The notes under the pieces were generated by a model. It made no database searches and had not been told where the DNA came from. It saw nothing but the letters and a program-made list of their open reading frames with translations. Positions 45,927 to 57,600 of a stretch of DNA of 64,000 bases are shown here, piece after piece. Numbering within the stretch: position 1 is the first letter of the stretch; every line of letters starts with the position of its first letter. Origin of the DNA: Strongylocentrotus droebachiensis (taxonomy: Eukaryota > Echinodermata > Echinoidea > Camarodonta > Strongylocentrotidae); contig JAVYIG010000699.1 of the NCBI GenBank assembly GCA_035222895.1, forward strand, positions 62,001 through 126,000, written 5' to 3'. A program made the translations under genes and the position numbers.

Positions 45927-47345
45927 GATTTTTTTTTTTTTATGGTCAGTTTTTATTCTTTTCTCTCTTGAAACAAATTATAATCATAGTACAAATTACA
46001 AACATCATATGTAACGCTCACTGCAAATGTGATGACATTATAAATCAGTATAAATTTTTGTCTTACAAACGGCTTCAAAGGAAACTTACATAGTTAGTTC
46101 CTATACATCATATTCGACACAAAAATTCATATTTTCAAAGAAAACATATGCAGTTGTATAATCCAAATTTTTTTGTTTTAACAATGTAGCAACTTATACT
46201 TCTTTTATACTGATGTCCTGAGAGAAAAGTTTTCTCTTTTTGTTAACCCTACCCTACCCGACCTCTCCCTTACCCCCTCCCCCCCCCCCCCCCCCCCTCT
46301 TAACCGGTGGACGACTGGCTCTGGGTTCCAATTGTTTGTCTAATACTCAGGTTTTCCCATTTAGAAAAATGAATAGTGAGAGTTCCCCTCATTGCTGCCA
46401 ATTTCCTTTCTTCTACTTTATCCCCTATTATACTATTCTTTATTTCATTAAAAGAAGGTGGTTTTTTTAAGTTCTCTATTTCTATAAATCAGATATTTAA
46501 CAAAAATTAAAACATGATTCATTAATTGATATTTTCCTTTATTTCTCTCCTCTTTCCCATACAGAATTTCCTCCAAACTACAGTTATGTATTTCAAAGTC
46601 TAAAAATCTCGTGCACATTCCCCACACTAATTGTGCACATTCACAAGTATAGAATAAATGTTTATACGTTTCTTCATCTTTTTCGCAAAATGAGCAAAAC
46701 TTAGTCGAGACAAGACCAAAACGGAAGAGGTGATGGTTTGTATATAATATATTATGTATAAGTTTGAACTGAAACTCTCTTAATCGACTGTTAAGTGTAC
46801 ACTGTCTTAGTCTTAAAAATATGTTTTCTATTTCCTTACAGGAAAAACCATAGTTCCTTCCAATTCTCTCAAAAACCAAAGGTTTAAAATCATCTTTCTT
46901 TATTAATTGTACATAAATTTGTTTTGATTTTAGATCAGCTATATTAGTTGTTTTCTTCCCCAAAGTGAAATCAGTTCCAGAATTATTTTTTTCTTTTCCC
47001 TTTCTAAAATTATTTTTCCAACAAACTGGTAAACAGGCATAAAAGTGCTTGATCTTTTCAATTTCATTTACTTCAACACCTAAATCGATAAAATGCCTGT
47101 CACATTTTAGTTTACCATCGTTTTCCAGAATATGTTTTAATTTGTAAATTCCTTTGTCATACAACCTCTTATCGTATATACAACTTCCTTTATATCGAAT
47201 AAGTTTATTATTAAAAATTACCACATCACCAATGTCTATACTCCTTATATGTCTTGTATTCACCCAATCTTCTAATAAATCCATATAAAATTGTGGAGCT
47301 GTCACTTTTAATAAACTTGGTATATAGTCACATGAAAATATCAAT
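45927..47345 (-). mobile_element. 5'-truncated Tx1/L1-like LINE
   Basis: On the minus strand: the 298-codon C-terminal ORF (46448-47344), then an AT-rich 3' UTR ending in a poly(A) (13 T at 45929-45941 on the plus strand). The body upstream of the ORF is missing, as usual for incomplete target-primed reverse transcription. It sits inside an R1 repeat. Confidence 0.75.
46448..47344 (-). pseudogene. LINE reverse transcriptase ORF, C-terminal 298 codons
   Basis: Open over its whole length. Contains the zf-RVT motif CSFCEKDEETYKHLFYTC (CxxC...H...C) near residue 218 and NILYTNHHLFRFG just before it, typical of the region after the reverse transcriptase in Tx1/L1-like ORF2 proteins. No catalytic YADD or endonuclease is present, so it is a non-functional fragment; the first ATG is internal to the original protein. 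The surrounding copies at 30.2, 45.6 and 58.9 kb are more decayed, so this insertion is probably the youngest. Confidence 0.8.
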
Positions 47346-47359
47346 AGTCACATGAAAAT

Positions 47360-47756
47360 ATCAATGTATGCACATATGTAATCGATTATCAGAGGGTGAC
47401 ATTAATTACAGAAAGAAAAATGACAAATGATTCCAAAAATTGAAAAAAATAATAGATACCAAAATCTCATATTAAAACTATTTGCAATACGAATTTTATC
47501 ATGCAAATTATTATTTCAACCAAAAAGATGAATTAATATATGAATAAAAATCGGATAACTAGTAACCAGAACTAAATAAAACTAATTATTTAACATAAAT
47601 ATAATACGCTTCCGCTCGTTAAATCCAGTATACATAGCTAGAATAAGTTATATATTTTGGACGCGCACAACATTGAAAATTGTGCGTCAATGACAGAAAA
47701 CAAAAATGACAGAAAAAATTAATCGTACAAATAACGGTATGTCTCCTCTTCCTTTC
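47360..47756 (-). repeat. R1 family copy 6, inverted
   Basis: TAATCGATTATCAGAGGGTGACATTA and related words in minus orientation; continues the repeat into which the LINE inserted. Confidence 0.6.
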
Positions 47757-48548
47757 TGAAGAGTAAACACCTTTCGGAATACTACAGAGCAAACTACCTA
47801 CGGGCAAACCCATCCAAGACTCAGGTGTGTGTTTTCCACTTGAAGAACAGGAAGGCAAAGAGAGAACTGAAGCTAAAGTGGAATAATGTGCAGCTACTAA
47901 CCACTGCGAGCATCCAGTGTATCTAGGTGTAAAACTCGATCGCACTTTATCCTTTAAGAAACACATCGAGAAGACAATAGGCAAAGTAGAATCTCGAAAG
48001 GCCATCATCGGGAAGCTAGCATCTTCACACTATGGCGCTGACCCCAAAACTGTACAAACTGCAGCTGTTGCCCTCTGCATGTCATCCACAGAATATGCTT
48101 GCCCAGTTTGGAGCAGATCAGCCCATGTGAAGAAGCTTGACACCACACTCAATAACACAAAGATAACAGGCTGCCTGAAACCAACAAAAGTTGAGGAGAT
48201 AATATCACCTCGCTGGCATTGGATCTCCTAACCAAAGGCGCACTAACACCTGTCTAAAGGAAAGGATGAAGCAGACGACAGATGACAGACACATGCTATA
48301 CGGATACTTACAACCCCACAAAGTCCCGACTTATATCCCGACACAGCTTCCTCGATTCTGTCCCACCACCTGAACAGAATCCTCCACCATCAGCCAAGCC
48401 CGTACTCATCAAAGGACTTAACCTGAAGTGGCCGGAGTGGCAATGCCTACATCGAATGCGGACGAGAATGGGGCGGTGTAAGGTCAATATGGCAAGATGG
48501 GGCTATGCCCATGAAGGAGATACCCTCTGCGACTGCGGAGAGACTCAG
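47757..48548 (+). pseudogene. Second non-LTR retrotransposon, RT C-terminal fragment (part 1)
   Basis: Frameshifted plus-strand coding remnant: NYLRANPSKTQVCVFHLKNR, then after a shift VYLGVKLDRTLSFKKHIEK, ALCMSSTEYACPVWSRSAHV, and a later frame KWPEWQCLHRMRTRMGRCKV with CDCGE. This is the C-terminal portion of a Jockey/I/RTE-type element. It is broken by the 2.2-kb insertion at 48549. Confidence 0.75.
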
Positions 48549-48834
48549 GGTGCGTTTAATCGACACTTTTTCACCCTAGAATCACGGTTTCTAAAGACGT
48601 TTAGTTTAAAACGCAATGCGTTCAAGCGATTTTTTCGTCGGTCGTAAAAATAAACGTGTTTGAAAACACAAACATGAAACGCTGAAAAAGATGCGTTTTG
48701 TATCATGATTCAAAAGAATCACGGTCGCTAAAATTCGATTGAACGGACGGAGTTCTCAATCATGATTGTATGACGAAGCCTCTTCCGGTTTGGGAAAAAC
48801 CGCGCGCCCGTTTTGCATGCAATTTGTGTTCACT

Positions 48835-50210
48835 ATACCATCGTGGCCTGTTCCGTTATGTTATTCCTTGTTTTTCCTTCTATCATTTTCTCTTTCTGTC
48901 TTTCCTTATGTTATTCTTTGTTTCTTCCTTCTATTCTTATGTTATTCTTTGTTTTTTTTTCCTTCTATCACCTTTTCTTATGCTATTCTTTGTTTTTATA
49001 ATTCTATCTTTTGCTCTTTCTGTCTTTCCTTATGTTATTCTTTGTTTCTTCCTTCTATACTTATGTTATTCTTTGTTTTTTCCTTCTATCACCTTTTCTT
49101 ATGTAATTCTTTGTTTTAGGCATTCTATCAATTTCTCTTTCTGTCTTTCCTTATGTTATTCTTTGTTTCTTCCTTCTATCATCTTCTCTTATGTTATTCT
49201 TTGTTTTTATAATTCTATCACTTTCTCTTATGTTATTCTTTGTTTTAATCATTCTGTTACTATCTCTTTCTATCTTTCCTTATGTTATTCTTTGGTTCTT
49301 CCTTCTTTCACCTGCTCTTATGTTATTCTTTGTTTTAATCATTCTATCACTTTCTCTTTCTGTTCTTCCTTATGTCATTCTTTGTTCCTTCCTTTTTTCA
49401 CATTCTCTTTCTGTCTTTCCTTATGTTATTCTTTGTTTCTTCCTTCTATTTTTATGTTATTCTTTGGTTCTTCCTTCTTTCACCTGCTCTTATGTTATTC
49501 TTTGTTTTAATCATTCTATCACTTTCTCTTTCTGTTCTTCCTTATGTCATTCTTTGTTCCTTCCTTTTTTCACATTCTCTTTCTGTCTTTCCTTATGTTA
49601 TTCTTTGTTTTTTCCTTCTATTACCTTTTCTTTTGTTATTCTTTGTTTCTTCCTTCTATTCTTATCTTATGCTTTGTTTTTCCCTTCTATCACCTTTTAT
49701 GTAATTCTTTGTTTTTATCATTCTATCTTTTGCTCTTTCTGTCTTTCCTTATGTTATTCTTTGTTTCTTCCTTCTATACTTATGTTATTCTTTGTTTTTT
49801 CCTTCTATCACCTTTTCTTATGTAATTCTTTGTTTTAAGCATTCTATCAATTTCTCTTTCTGTCTTTCCTTATGTTATTCTTTGTTTCTTCCTTCTATTT
49901 TTATGTTATTCTTTGTTTTTTCCTTCTATTACCTTCTCTTTTGTTATTCTTTGTTTCTTCCTTCTATTCTTATCTTATGCTTTGTTTTTTCCTTCTATCA
50001 CCTTTTATGTAATTCTTTGTTTTAAGCATTCTATCACTCTCTCTTTCTGTCTTTCTGTCTTTCCTTATGTTATTCTTCGATTCTTCCTTCTTTCACCTTC
50101 TCTTATGTTATTCTTTGTTTTAATCATTCTATCGACTTTATCTTTCTGTCTTTCCGTATGTTATTCTTTGTTTCTTCCTTCTATCACCTTCTCATTCTTT
50201 GTCTTATTAT
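48835..50210 (+). repeat. Pyrimidine-rich minisatellite, about 1.4 kb
   Basis: Dozens of units combining TTATGTTATTCTTTGTTTC, TTCCTTCTATCACC and TTTCTCTTTCTGTCTTTCC, in higher-order arrangements of about 90-120 bp. All long open frames here (up to 246 codons) are translations of the repeat. Confidence 0.95.
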
Positions 50211-50212
50211 TG

Positions 50213-50635
50213 CAGTATGGCCCAGGAACTTCGGCGCGCGCTTTCTGGAATTGTTTACGGCCGACTGTCGACTGCTGTTTTGAGCATAGATCGCAGTATG
50301 GCCCAGGAACTTCGGCGCGCGCTTTCTGGAATTGTTTACGGCCGACTGTCGACTGCTGTTTTGAGCATAGATCGCAGTATGGCCCAGGAACTTCGGCGCG
50401 CGCTTTCTGGAATTGTTTACGGCCGACTGTCGACTGCTGTTTTGAGCATAGATCGCAATAATAAGATTGCGATCTATGCTCAAAACAGCAGTCGACAGTC
50501 GGCCGTAAACAATTCCAGAAAGCGCGCGCCGAAGTTCCTGGGCCATACTGCGATCTATGCTCAAAACAGCAGTCGACAGTCGGCCGTAAACAATTCCAGA
50601 AAGCGCGCGCCGAAGTTCCTGGGCCATACTGCGCA
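50213..50635. repeat. 81-bp tandem units forming a near-perfect palindrome
   Basis: Three direct copies (starts 50213, 50294, 50375) of a GC-rich 81-bp unit beginning CAGTATGGCCCAGGAAC, then a 6-base loop (AATAAG) and two inverted copies. Arms of at least 165 bp appear identical, so the locus can form a long hairpin or cruciform. Both-strand open frames of about 155 codons result only from the symmetry. Confidence 0.95.
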
Positions 50636-50796
50636 GTGTGATGCGCAGTGGTTTGGCTCGCAATGAGCTAGAATCAGCGTTGATGAAAAATCGCTTGAAC
50701 GCAAACCGCAGTGACCTTGCTTTTTGTAACGGCGTTTTGAATTGTGATTCATGTTTGTGATTCTAGCTTCGAAAATTCGATTGAACGCACCCTCAG

Positions 50797-50910
50797 ACGA
50801 TGGACCACATCTTGCAGTGCGGCGGAACGGGATGCACAGATGAAGACCTGGCCCTTGTTAATTGGAACGGCCATTGCAGCAATCGAGCGATGGAAGAACT
50901 TGATTTAATT
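50797..50910 (+). pseudogene. Second non-LTR retrotransposon (part 2, after the insertion)
   Basis: TMDHILQCGGTGCTDEDLAL then VNWNGHCSNRAMEELDLI and stop: the C-terminal end of the ORF that begins at 47757, with CDCGE...H...C completing a zinc-knuckle-like pattern. A repetitive TTTAATTTAA tail follows. Confidence 0.8.
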
Positions 50911-52160
50911 TAATTTAATTTTAGTAAAGGAACTTTACATAAATATCTTGATCTAAGGAGACACGAACGAACGAACCAGTATGTGAAATTCCAAATTGAT
51001 ACAAATGCACATAATTATGAAACCATTATGTACGCACATTACGTAATCATGCACCTATGTAATCGATTATCAGAAGTTGGCATTAAGTTACAGAAAGAAA
51101 AACAGCAATAATTTCCAAAATAAAAAAATTGAATATAACACCAGAAGAAAAAAAAAGGAATTTAAACATTATTTGCAGGGTTAGTGCAAATTGAATGATG
51201 AGTTAGTTATTTCAACGCAAATAAATCTTAGTTTAAAAGCAAATATATATTTGAATGGAAATCGGATGGCTAGTAACCAACAGTAAATAAAATTGTTTAT
51301 TTTAAATAAAAATGATATTTTAATCACTTGCCATTCAGAAAATTACTGGTAGAAAAAAAAATACCATTATTTTTAACCACGCACAACTCTTGAGAGTAGT
51401 GCGTCAATTTCTCAATGAAATGAAGACAACATCAAAAATATTCATACAAGCGCACACGCGTACGCGTAAATCTGCGCAAATGAATAATCGTGTTGCTTGA
51501 GTACGCATACCGCATCCATGTTGTAACTCTTACTCGGAAGTCCAATCTCAAGTCATCGTCATCATTACCCTAATACTAACATCCTGAACCCTGAATGTAA
51601 CACGAACTCTACCTGAAATTTAAATAATATTTTTACTACTGAATTATTCAAGAGCATGAATAATTAGGAGATATGATTGATCACATTCGATGCATAGGCC
51701 TTATCCGTCGACCTTCATTTGCCATCCTACGTTTAATAAAATTGCGGCCCACACCGAAGTCCGACTTAGCGACTTGTGTTTCCTGTGGCGCTCGCAGCTT
51801 TATGTTGTTGTTGTTTCATACCCCTTCAATTCGTTTCCCCTTAAAATATCTCCTACTTTCATTTCATTTTTGTATAACCCCTAGCCCTAGGCATTTCTAT
51901 GTTGTTGTTTTTCCTATCATGGCTATGAGATCGTCGCCGAGGGCGCCATATTATGAAGATCATTTGCGATTCAACATCAGAACCACAACCATTAAAAGTA
52001 GCTATGCGAATAAATTTCACAAAAATGGGCGAATTATACATGTAAGGAGAGCTTATATATCTCGGAGAACACGGATCATTTGATTTAAGGTTGGGTAAAT
52101 ATTAATTAAAAACTTCAATAAGCATTGTCCAACACCCTTCTCAAAACTTCACATCCTGAC
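50911..52160. repeat. R1 family copy 7 (inverted) and related fragments
   Basis: GTGAAATTCCAAATTGAT (also at 45909), TAATCGATTATCAG, CGCACAACTCTTGAGAGTAG and CAAGTCATCGTCATCATTAC. Open frames at 51673 and 51859 are antisense pairs without domains. Confidence 0.55.
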
Positions 52161-52184
52161 TTGAAAGCGAAATATACGGGTCCT

Positions 52185-52346
52185 GATTCGTGACGTCACA
52201 CGTGGGACAGAGAGCCGGAGCGGCGCTAGCGAGAAGCACATAAACACAGAGTTTACACGTACAAGTTACATAGTGAAATGGACTAAAAATCTCTCGAATT
52301 CAAGGAGCTAGATTTCCAAGTTGCTTATTATGCCATTAATGTGAGT
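52185..52346 (+). promoter_or_regulatory. Possible promoter and non-coding first exon of the Reeler gene
   Basis: Perfect CRE TGACGTCA (52191-52198) directly followed by E-box CACGTG (52199-52204) and a GC-rich GAGCCGGAGCGGCGCTAGCG block. A consensus donor GTGAGT occurs at 52341. An acceptor ATTTATACAG at 54371 would join it to a 51-bp 5' UTR before the ATG at 54423. Order and signals fit, but there is no transcript evidence. Confidence 0.3.
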
Positions 52347-52847
52347 ATTTCGATTATTCCCAATTTTTTTTTTTCTTCTTCAGATGTCATTATTTTTCTA
52401 ATAAACAATTATCTGATATATATTGGGGGTCTCGAGGTCGGAAGTCAAGAGCGTTACCGATATACCAAAACATTTCCCATAGCGATTACACGTAAACGGA
52501 AGCGAAAACGAAGCTACAGCGACGGAGATATTGCTCGCAAAAGACGGGAATGTAGAATCCAGTTTTGAGAAAAAGTCATGTCCCATAGAGAATACACGCA
52601 AAATGTGAAAAATTGATATGCCTCCGTTAATCGTAAAAATACGCCATGACGCCTTTGTCAAAATGAAATATTGTGTTACTGTATTTGTAGAAAATTGTCT
52701 CAGCTAAAACATATCAAAATTTGGAAGAAAATTGATCAACATTTACAGAGATACAATCAATTTTCCTAAAATATGCAGACGTCATAATATGCAAATTAAT
52801 TTTTTAGGGGGAAGGGGCTGTCATGAAAATTAGAGAGAGGAAGAAAG

Positions 52848-52883
<36 letters not shown>

Positions 52884-54371
52884 GCAGAGAGAGAAAGAGA
52901 GAGATAGAGATAGAGAGAGAGAGTGAGAATGAGTGAGAGAGAGAGGGAGGGAGAGTAGGGGGAGGGACGAATAAAGAGACATGTAAAAACCAAAAAATGA
53001 TGAATATCTGTAAACATCTGTGATTAAGATATATGCAATTCTTTCAGATCAGCCGTCACATCGGAATCTGTATTAGAGGCTTCTTTTTTACCACAACCCA
53101 CATCCTAAGTCTACCGATACGTCATTAATTGCGCAATATCTTTGGAAGGCCATTAAACACCTCAAGAAATATGACAGACAATAGCTCAGAGAAAAGATAG
53201 CTCTAGGAAAAAGCGAACCATCACAAAGGTCTGAAACAAATCAAAGCGAAAAATAATGATACAGATAGTAGATCACAAACATGACCTCCGTAGGTAGCCC
53301 AATCAAACGGGTGAGATATTTCACAGGTTCCAATACAATCTTTGTAGACATGGCAGCTATGTATGACTATTTCTCTCGTTCACACTGCTAGTTTAATTCC
53401 ATTCGGAATATTGTCTTTAAAAAATAAAGATATCACATTTTTGCATTCAATTAAGTGGATATGATATTTTTCTTGGCATAAAATACTTATTGGTACGAAA
53501 TAAGGTACGCAGTACCTTTTTTCTTCCTTTATCCGTTGGTTCTGATGATTATATAAAACAAAGCTAGGGAAAAGACTCTGGAACTTAGACTACATTCTCA
53601 ACACTGTTATTATAGCAGGAGAGCATTAATACAAGGCATATATTTCGCATTCAGCTATTGATTGTGATAAATACGAAAACGCATGCTATCTACGTGTATC
53701 AATTTTGCACCACCATCTCATCCGCTGGAACACAGAGAGTAACGTTCTTTTTAATTTGTCTTCACTTCATTGATAACCAGTAACATATCTGAAAAAGGTT
53801 CGTATTTTGTTTAAATTCATTACTATTTTATAAATCTCCCAGTTTCAGCTCTTTTGCACAACTGTCTTCAAGATTTGTATTATTGCCTATTGCAGACGAG
53901 GCGACATTCTGCTTGCATTATTACCTGCCTTACTCGAGTCAGTGAAAGCAATTAGTCAACATGCCAGTTATTAAAATCAATATGTAAAGCGCTTTTCACT
54001 TTCCAATTACTTTTTGTATGATGTGACTTCACATGGTTCTATACAAAAATAATATCTTCTGCATCAAATACGAATAAATAGAGAGACAGATAATAAGGGA
54101 ACAGAGATAATGGATGGCAGAAAGAGAGAAGGAGAATCAGACGGATTCAACATGACTTATATAGACGGAAATGAATATGAGAGAGAAAGTAAGAGAAAAA
54201 AGAGAGTGAGAGTGAGAGAGACTGGGAGTGGGGTACAAAATAAAGAGTCTGATATATAAATAAATATAAAACTATAAGCAGACCTTACAGTGAGAACGGA
54301 CGTATCTGAGTGTAATTGAATAACCATTATTTTCATGTTTTAAAAACTAACTGCAAAATATATTTATACAG
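52347..54371 (+). other. Upstream region of the Reeler gene
   Basis: AT-rich, with AG microsatellites at 52850-52940 and 54175-54225. No coding exon or recognised element. A TATAAAA at 54394-54400 lies only 23 bp before the ATG. Confidence 0.5.
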
Positions 54372-54422
54372 ATCGAGATATCTGTATTATTTCTATAAAA
54401 AAGGGGCACTATCATCGACGTA

Positions 54423-54660
54423 ATGATGAGAGGAGGCGAATGCTTCGTCCCGGGATGGGTAAGGCTCGCCCTGATTGTTCTGCTCGTAGCATCTTACGGG
54501 CATGTCACCGAGGCACGGTCAACAGGGGCACCGGTCTCCAACAACCCCGCAATATGCAGTAGCATGCTCCCCGGTCATGGGATCCCAGCTTCGATTAGTC
54601 CTAGTCCCTACATCATGACAGCTGATGTGAGCACCTTCTCAGCCAGTCAGCAAGTCACAG
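54423..54660 (+). CDS. Reeler gene exon 1: signal peptide and start of Reeler domain
   Basis: 79 codons plus one base; donor GTAGGC. Hydrophobic core LALIVLLVASYG, then NPAICSSMLPGHGIPASISP and SPYIMTAD, the C-x-x-M-x-P-x-H...SPY opening of Reeler domains. Two ATGs in a row; the first is used here. Confidence 0.88.
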
Positions 54661-57600
54661 GTAGGCATTGGACAAACCAAACATTGAAACCTAGTAACAG
54701 TAATTTCGGAGATAGCATGATCCCCAAATACCCCCATATGGTTTAAACATACTATATAACAAAGGTGATACAGAAAGGTGAGTAATCTTCTGCAACATAA
54801 TCATCATTATAGAATAACAACTACATGTGGATCGAGTCTCTCTCTCCCTCTCTCTTCCCCCCCCCCCCCCCCCCTATTCCTCTCTCTCTCTCTCTCCTGT
54901 GGTGAAGACCACTTACTAGTGCATTTTTTAATTCTTATCATTAAATGAGGACAGATTGGTTAAACGAGGAAGTAACTTAATTTTTTCTCCATTACATAAA
55001 TTGAGTTAAAATGATCAGAGCCGTCTCTAACTGTTATCATCATGGCTCTCTGTGATGACCTTCGATGTAGCAAATTTACTATCACCAGTTTTGTAAACTA
55101 TTTATGTTTTTCTTCTCAATGATCAGAAAGTGAAAGTTGGTTCTCTCCTCCCTTACAATCTGTAGTACCCAATTACCATACACAAATATTTTGTTTTACA
55201 TGTGTGGTTGCATTCTCAAAGCCAAGCCGGACTAAACAAAATGAACGTTGTCTTTTTTAATTGCAGTGTCCATCACCACGGCTTCGGGTTTTCCTGGTTT
55301 TAAGGGAATCCTCTTGCAAATGAGGCAAGTAGACAATGATGGCATTTTAGGGTCTTGGAATGTGGCGGCCTCAGATACGAACTTCCAGGCCGAGTCATGT
55401 GACGGAGCGAGCAACAACGTGGTGACGCATAAGAACAGTGCCGTCAAAGGTGTGACAAATGATTTTGTGTGGACTGCGACTGCAACCAAAATATATGATG
55501 TCAAGGTCGTGTGAGTTTAAAAAGCATTAACAAATATTACAGTTCGAGACAATCATAAGAATCTAAGTACATTTACATACAATATAATATATACCTTAAA
55601 TCGTCTTTAGACGGACATATGTAGTGAAAAGTGAGTCACTAAGTAGACATGGTCATTAGCAGAGCATTTGAACAATATACTTACTATACAGTAGGTTTGC
55701 GGTTGCACCATGTGTGTGAGAGAGAGAGAGGTTTGAGGAGTCCTGAAAAGGACTCTGACTCGGTAATCTTTCTTGGAGGAGTGTAGTCCTGAAAAGGACT
55801 GTTTGTTATCTTTCTTAGCATATAGTTCTCAGGAGAACTATAGCGCTTGGAGAGGATGAGTGGCTCGACGTTTCGAACAGGTTGACTATCCGTTGACTAT
55901 CCTGACGACGGATAGTCTGAGTCAATTAGTAAGCATTAGTCATTAGTTTAATTAGTTATATTGTTTTGAATTTAGGGTAAGGGTTAGGGTAAGCGTCATA
56001 TACCAGAGTTTATGATGTCCGGTTAATGTATCATTTAGGGTTATATATATGTCTTGTTAAAGATAAAGACCAGTTATGGTCATGCGATTGCACTGTGAAA
56101 GAAACGTTGTGGAATCGATCAGAAAAGGTTGATCATCTAGCATATAAGTATTGGTGTGTCATCAAAATGATAAGAAATTTGGCCCAGTCTTGGTATTGTT
56201 ACGAGCACTGTACACAGAAAGATGTATATGGGACTACGCGATACGTGCGCGATATCTATCAGGTCCAAATAGATATAATAATTTACCAAATATATAAATC
56301 AATATCAATATTCTTTCTCATGATTGGTAATAAGAGCTTCCGTTTCATTTTTTGAGAGGGGGCGTTTCCAAAAATGATCTTTACCTTCAATACAACATGT
56401 AAGGCTTAATACCAAATATTCATCTGATAGTAGCAAGAAGGGCGTTTACGCTATGTAAATTGATACGAGTAAATAAAGAGCGAGAGTGAGACGGGAGGAA
56501 GAGCAGATGGGAGAAGTTTGCAGCAAAATATTGAAAACATATTATCTTTATTTTTTTGTTCATATAAAACGCATTTTGATTGGTATACAACCCATTCATT
56601 TCATTTGTATGTTTATAATTCATTTGTATATGTCTTTTATTTTACAGAGCTACATTTGTGCAAAGCTATGCCTCATTTTGGGTAAAGGTCCAAGGACCTA
56701 CCATTCAGAGTAAGTAGTTTTATTTCAAACACTTGGGGAGCATTCAAAATTTTGCATATTTTCAGGATTATCTTCACAAATTGTATATTCAGGACGAGTA
56801 TTTCTAGGGGATATTGTGTCGCTCTTTAAATTGGTACCACTTACATTTCCTTCTTAGTAATCTTGCTAATTTAGGGATTTTAATTCTACTATTCCGTCAA
56901 TGAAATATCCTGGCTTTAAGCAACATTTGAAAAACCATTTTCGGTCAAGAATCTTAAAATTCTAAGGACTCTGAATGCAGAGTTTTGTTTAACCTAACCG
57001 AACCTCAAAATGTGGGCGATGGTCGTGGCTGGGTTAACTGTCCTCCATATATGTCTGGTTGGCTTCAAATCATTTCAATCCGTTGCCCAACACCTTTAAA
57101 ATAAACCCCATGCATTTCTGAGATTTAGTACTTCACAAGACTTCTTCAAAATATACGCCTACAATTCATCTAAATTTGCTTTTAGACTATATCCTTTGAA
57201 ATATGCGGTTAAAATTATTATTGTTATCTTTGTAATTATTTGTTAAGCTTAATACAATCATTGTAATTATTATTGTTATTGTTGCCGTAATTTTTGTTAT
57301 AATATTACATTTATATCAATTGTATGTGTATGATTATTATTATTATTATTATTGTTATAAAACGAATACTGTAGTCGCTATTATCAAAGCATAATTCTTT
57401 TCATTATTATCACTACTCTTAATACAATTTGTTGTTGTTGTTGTTGTTTATTTAGATGTAAACCCCTGCGATCCTAACCCTTGTCTGAGTGGTGGCACAT
57501 GCCAACAGACTGGTGGAGGATTCACGTGTATCTGTCCTCCTCTCTCCGCTGCTCCAATCTGTCATCTCATTGGTAAGAATGATATTACATAATTGTAATG

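Larger units (their letters stand above)
48549..50791. mobile_element. 2.2-kb terminal-inverted-repeat element inserted in a retrotransposon
   Basis: Ends GGTGCGTTTAATCG / CGATTGAACGCACC (inverted, one mismatch). Flanked by CTCAG on both sides (48544-48548, 50792-50796). The border is ambiguous: an equal reading is GGGTGCG ends with a 3-bp TCA duplication, as in PIF/Harbinger. Removing it plus one CTCAG rejoins CDCGETQ to TMDHILQC in frame. It contains a pyrimidine minisatellite and a palindrome and no transposase. Confidence 0.88.
55511..56647 (+). other. Reeler gene intron 2, with two repeat blocks
   Basis: Contains a palindrome-rich block (55739-55925) with histone-type stem-loops, a TTAGGG-like stretch at 55970-56000, and a T4-type MITE (56061-56386). 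Confidence 0.75.

Noticed and set aside
48770..49838. Long overlapping open frames (up to 246 codons) rich in Leu, Phe, Ser and Tyr
   Set aside because: They are translations of a pyrimidine minisatellite in all plus frames; no start context, domain or splice logic.
50213..50635. CRISPR-like array
   Set aside because: Units are contiguous 81-bp tandem copies without spacers, in eukaryotic DNA, and partly inverted.
50184..50666. Open frames of about 155-182 codons on both strands with repeated SMAQELRRALSGIVYGR
   Set aside because: The 81-bp unit length is a multiple of three and the block is a palindrome, so both strands stay open by symmetry. It is not a repeat protein.
54394..54400. TATA box for the Reeler gene
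   Set aside because: It lies 23 bp before the ATG, so a normal TATA-directed start would fall at or after the ATG; it more likely sits in 5' UTR.
55970..56000. Interstitial telomere
   Set aside because: Only two or three irregular TTAGGG-like units (TTAGGGTAAGGGTTAGGG); too short to call.
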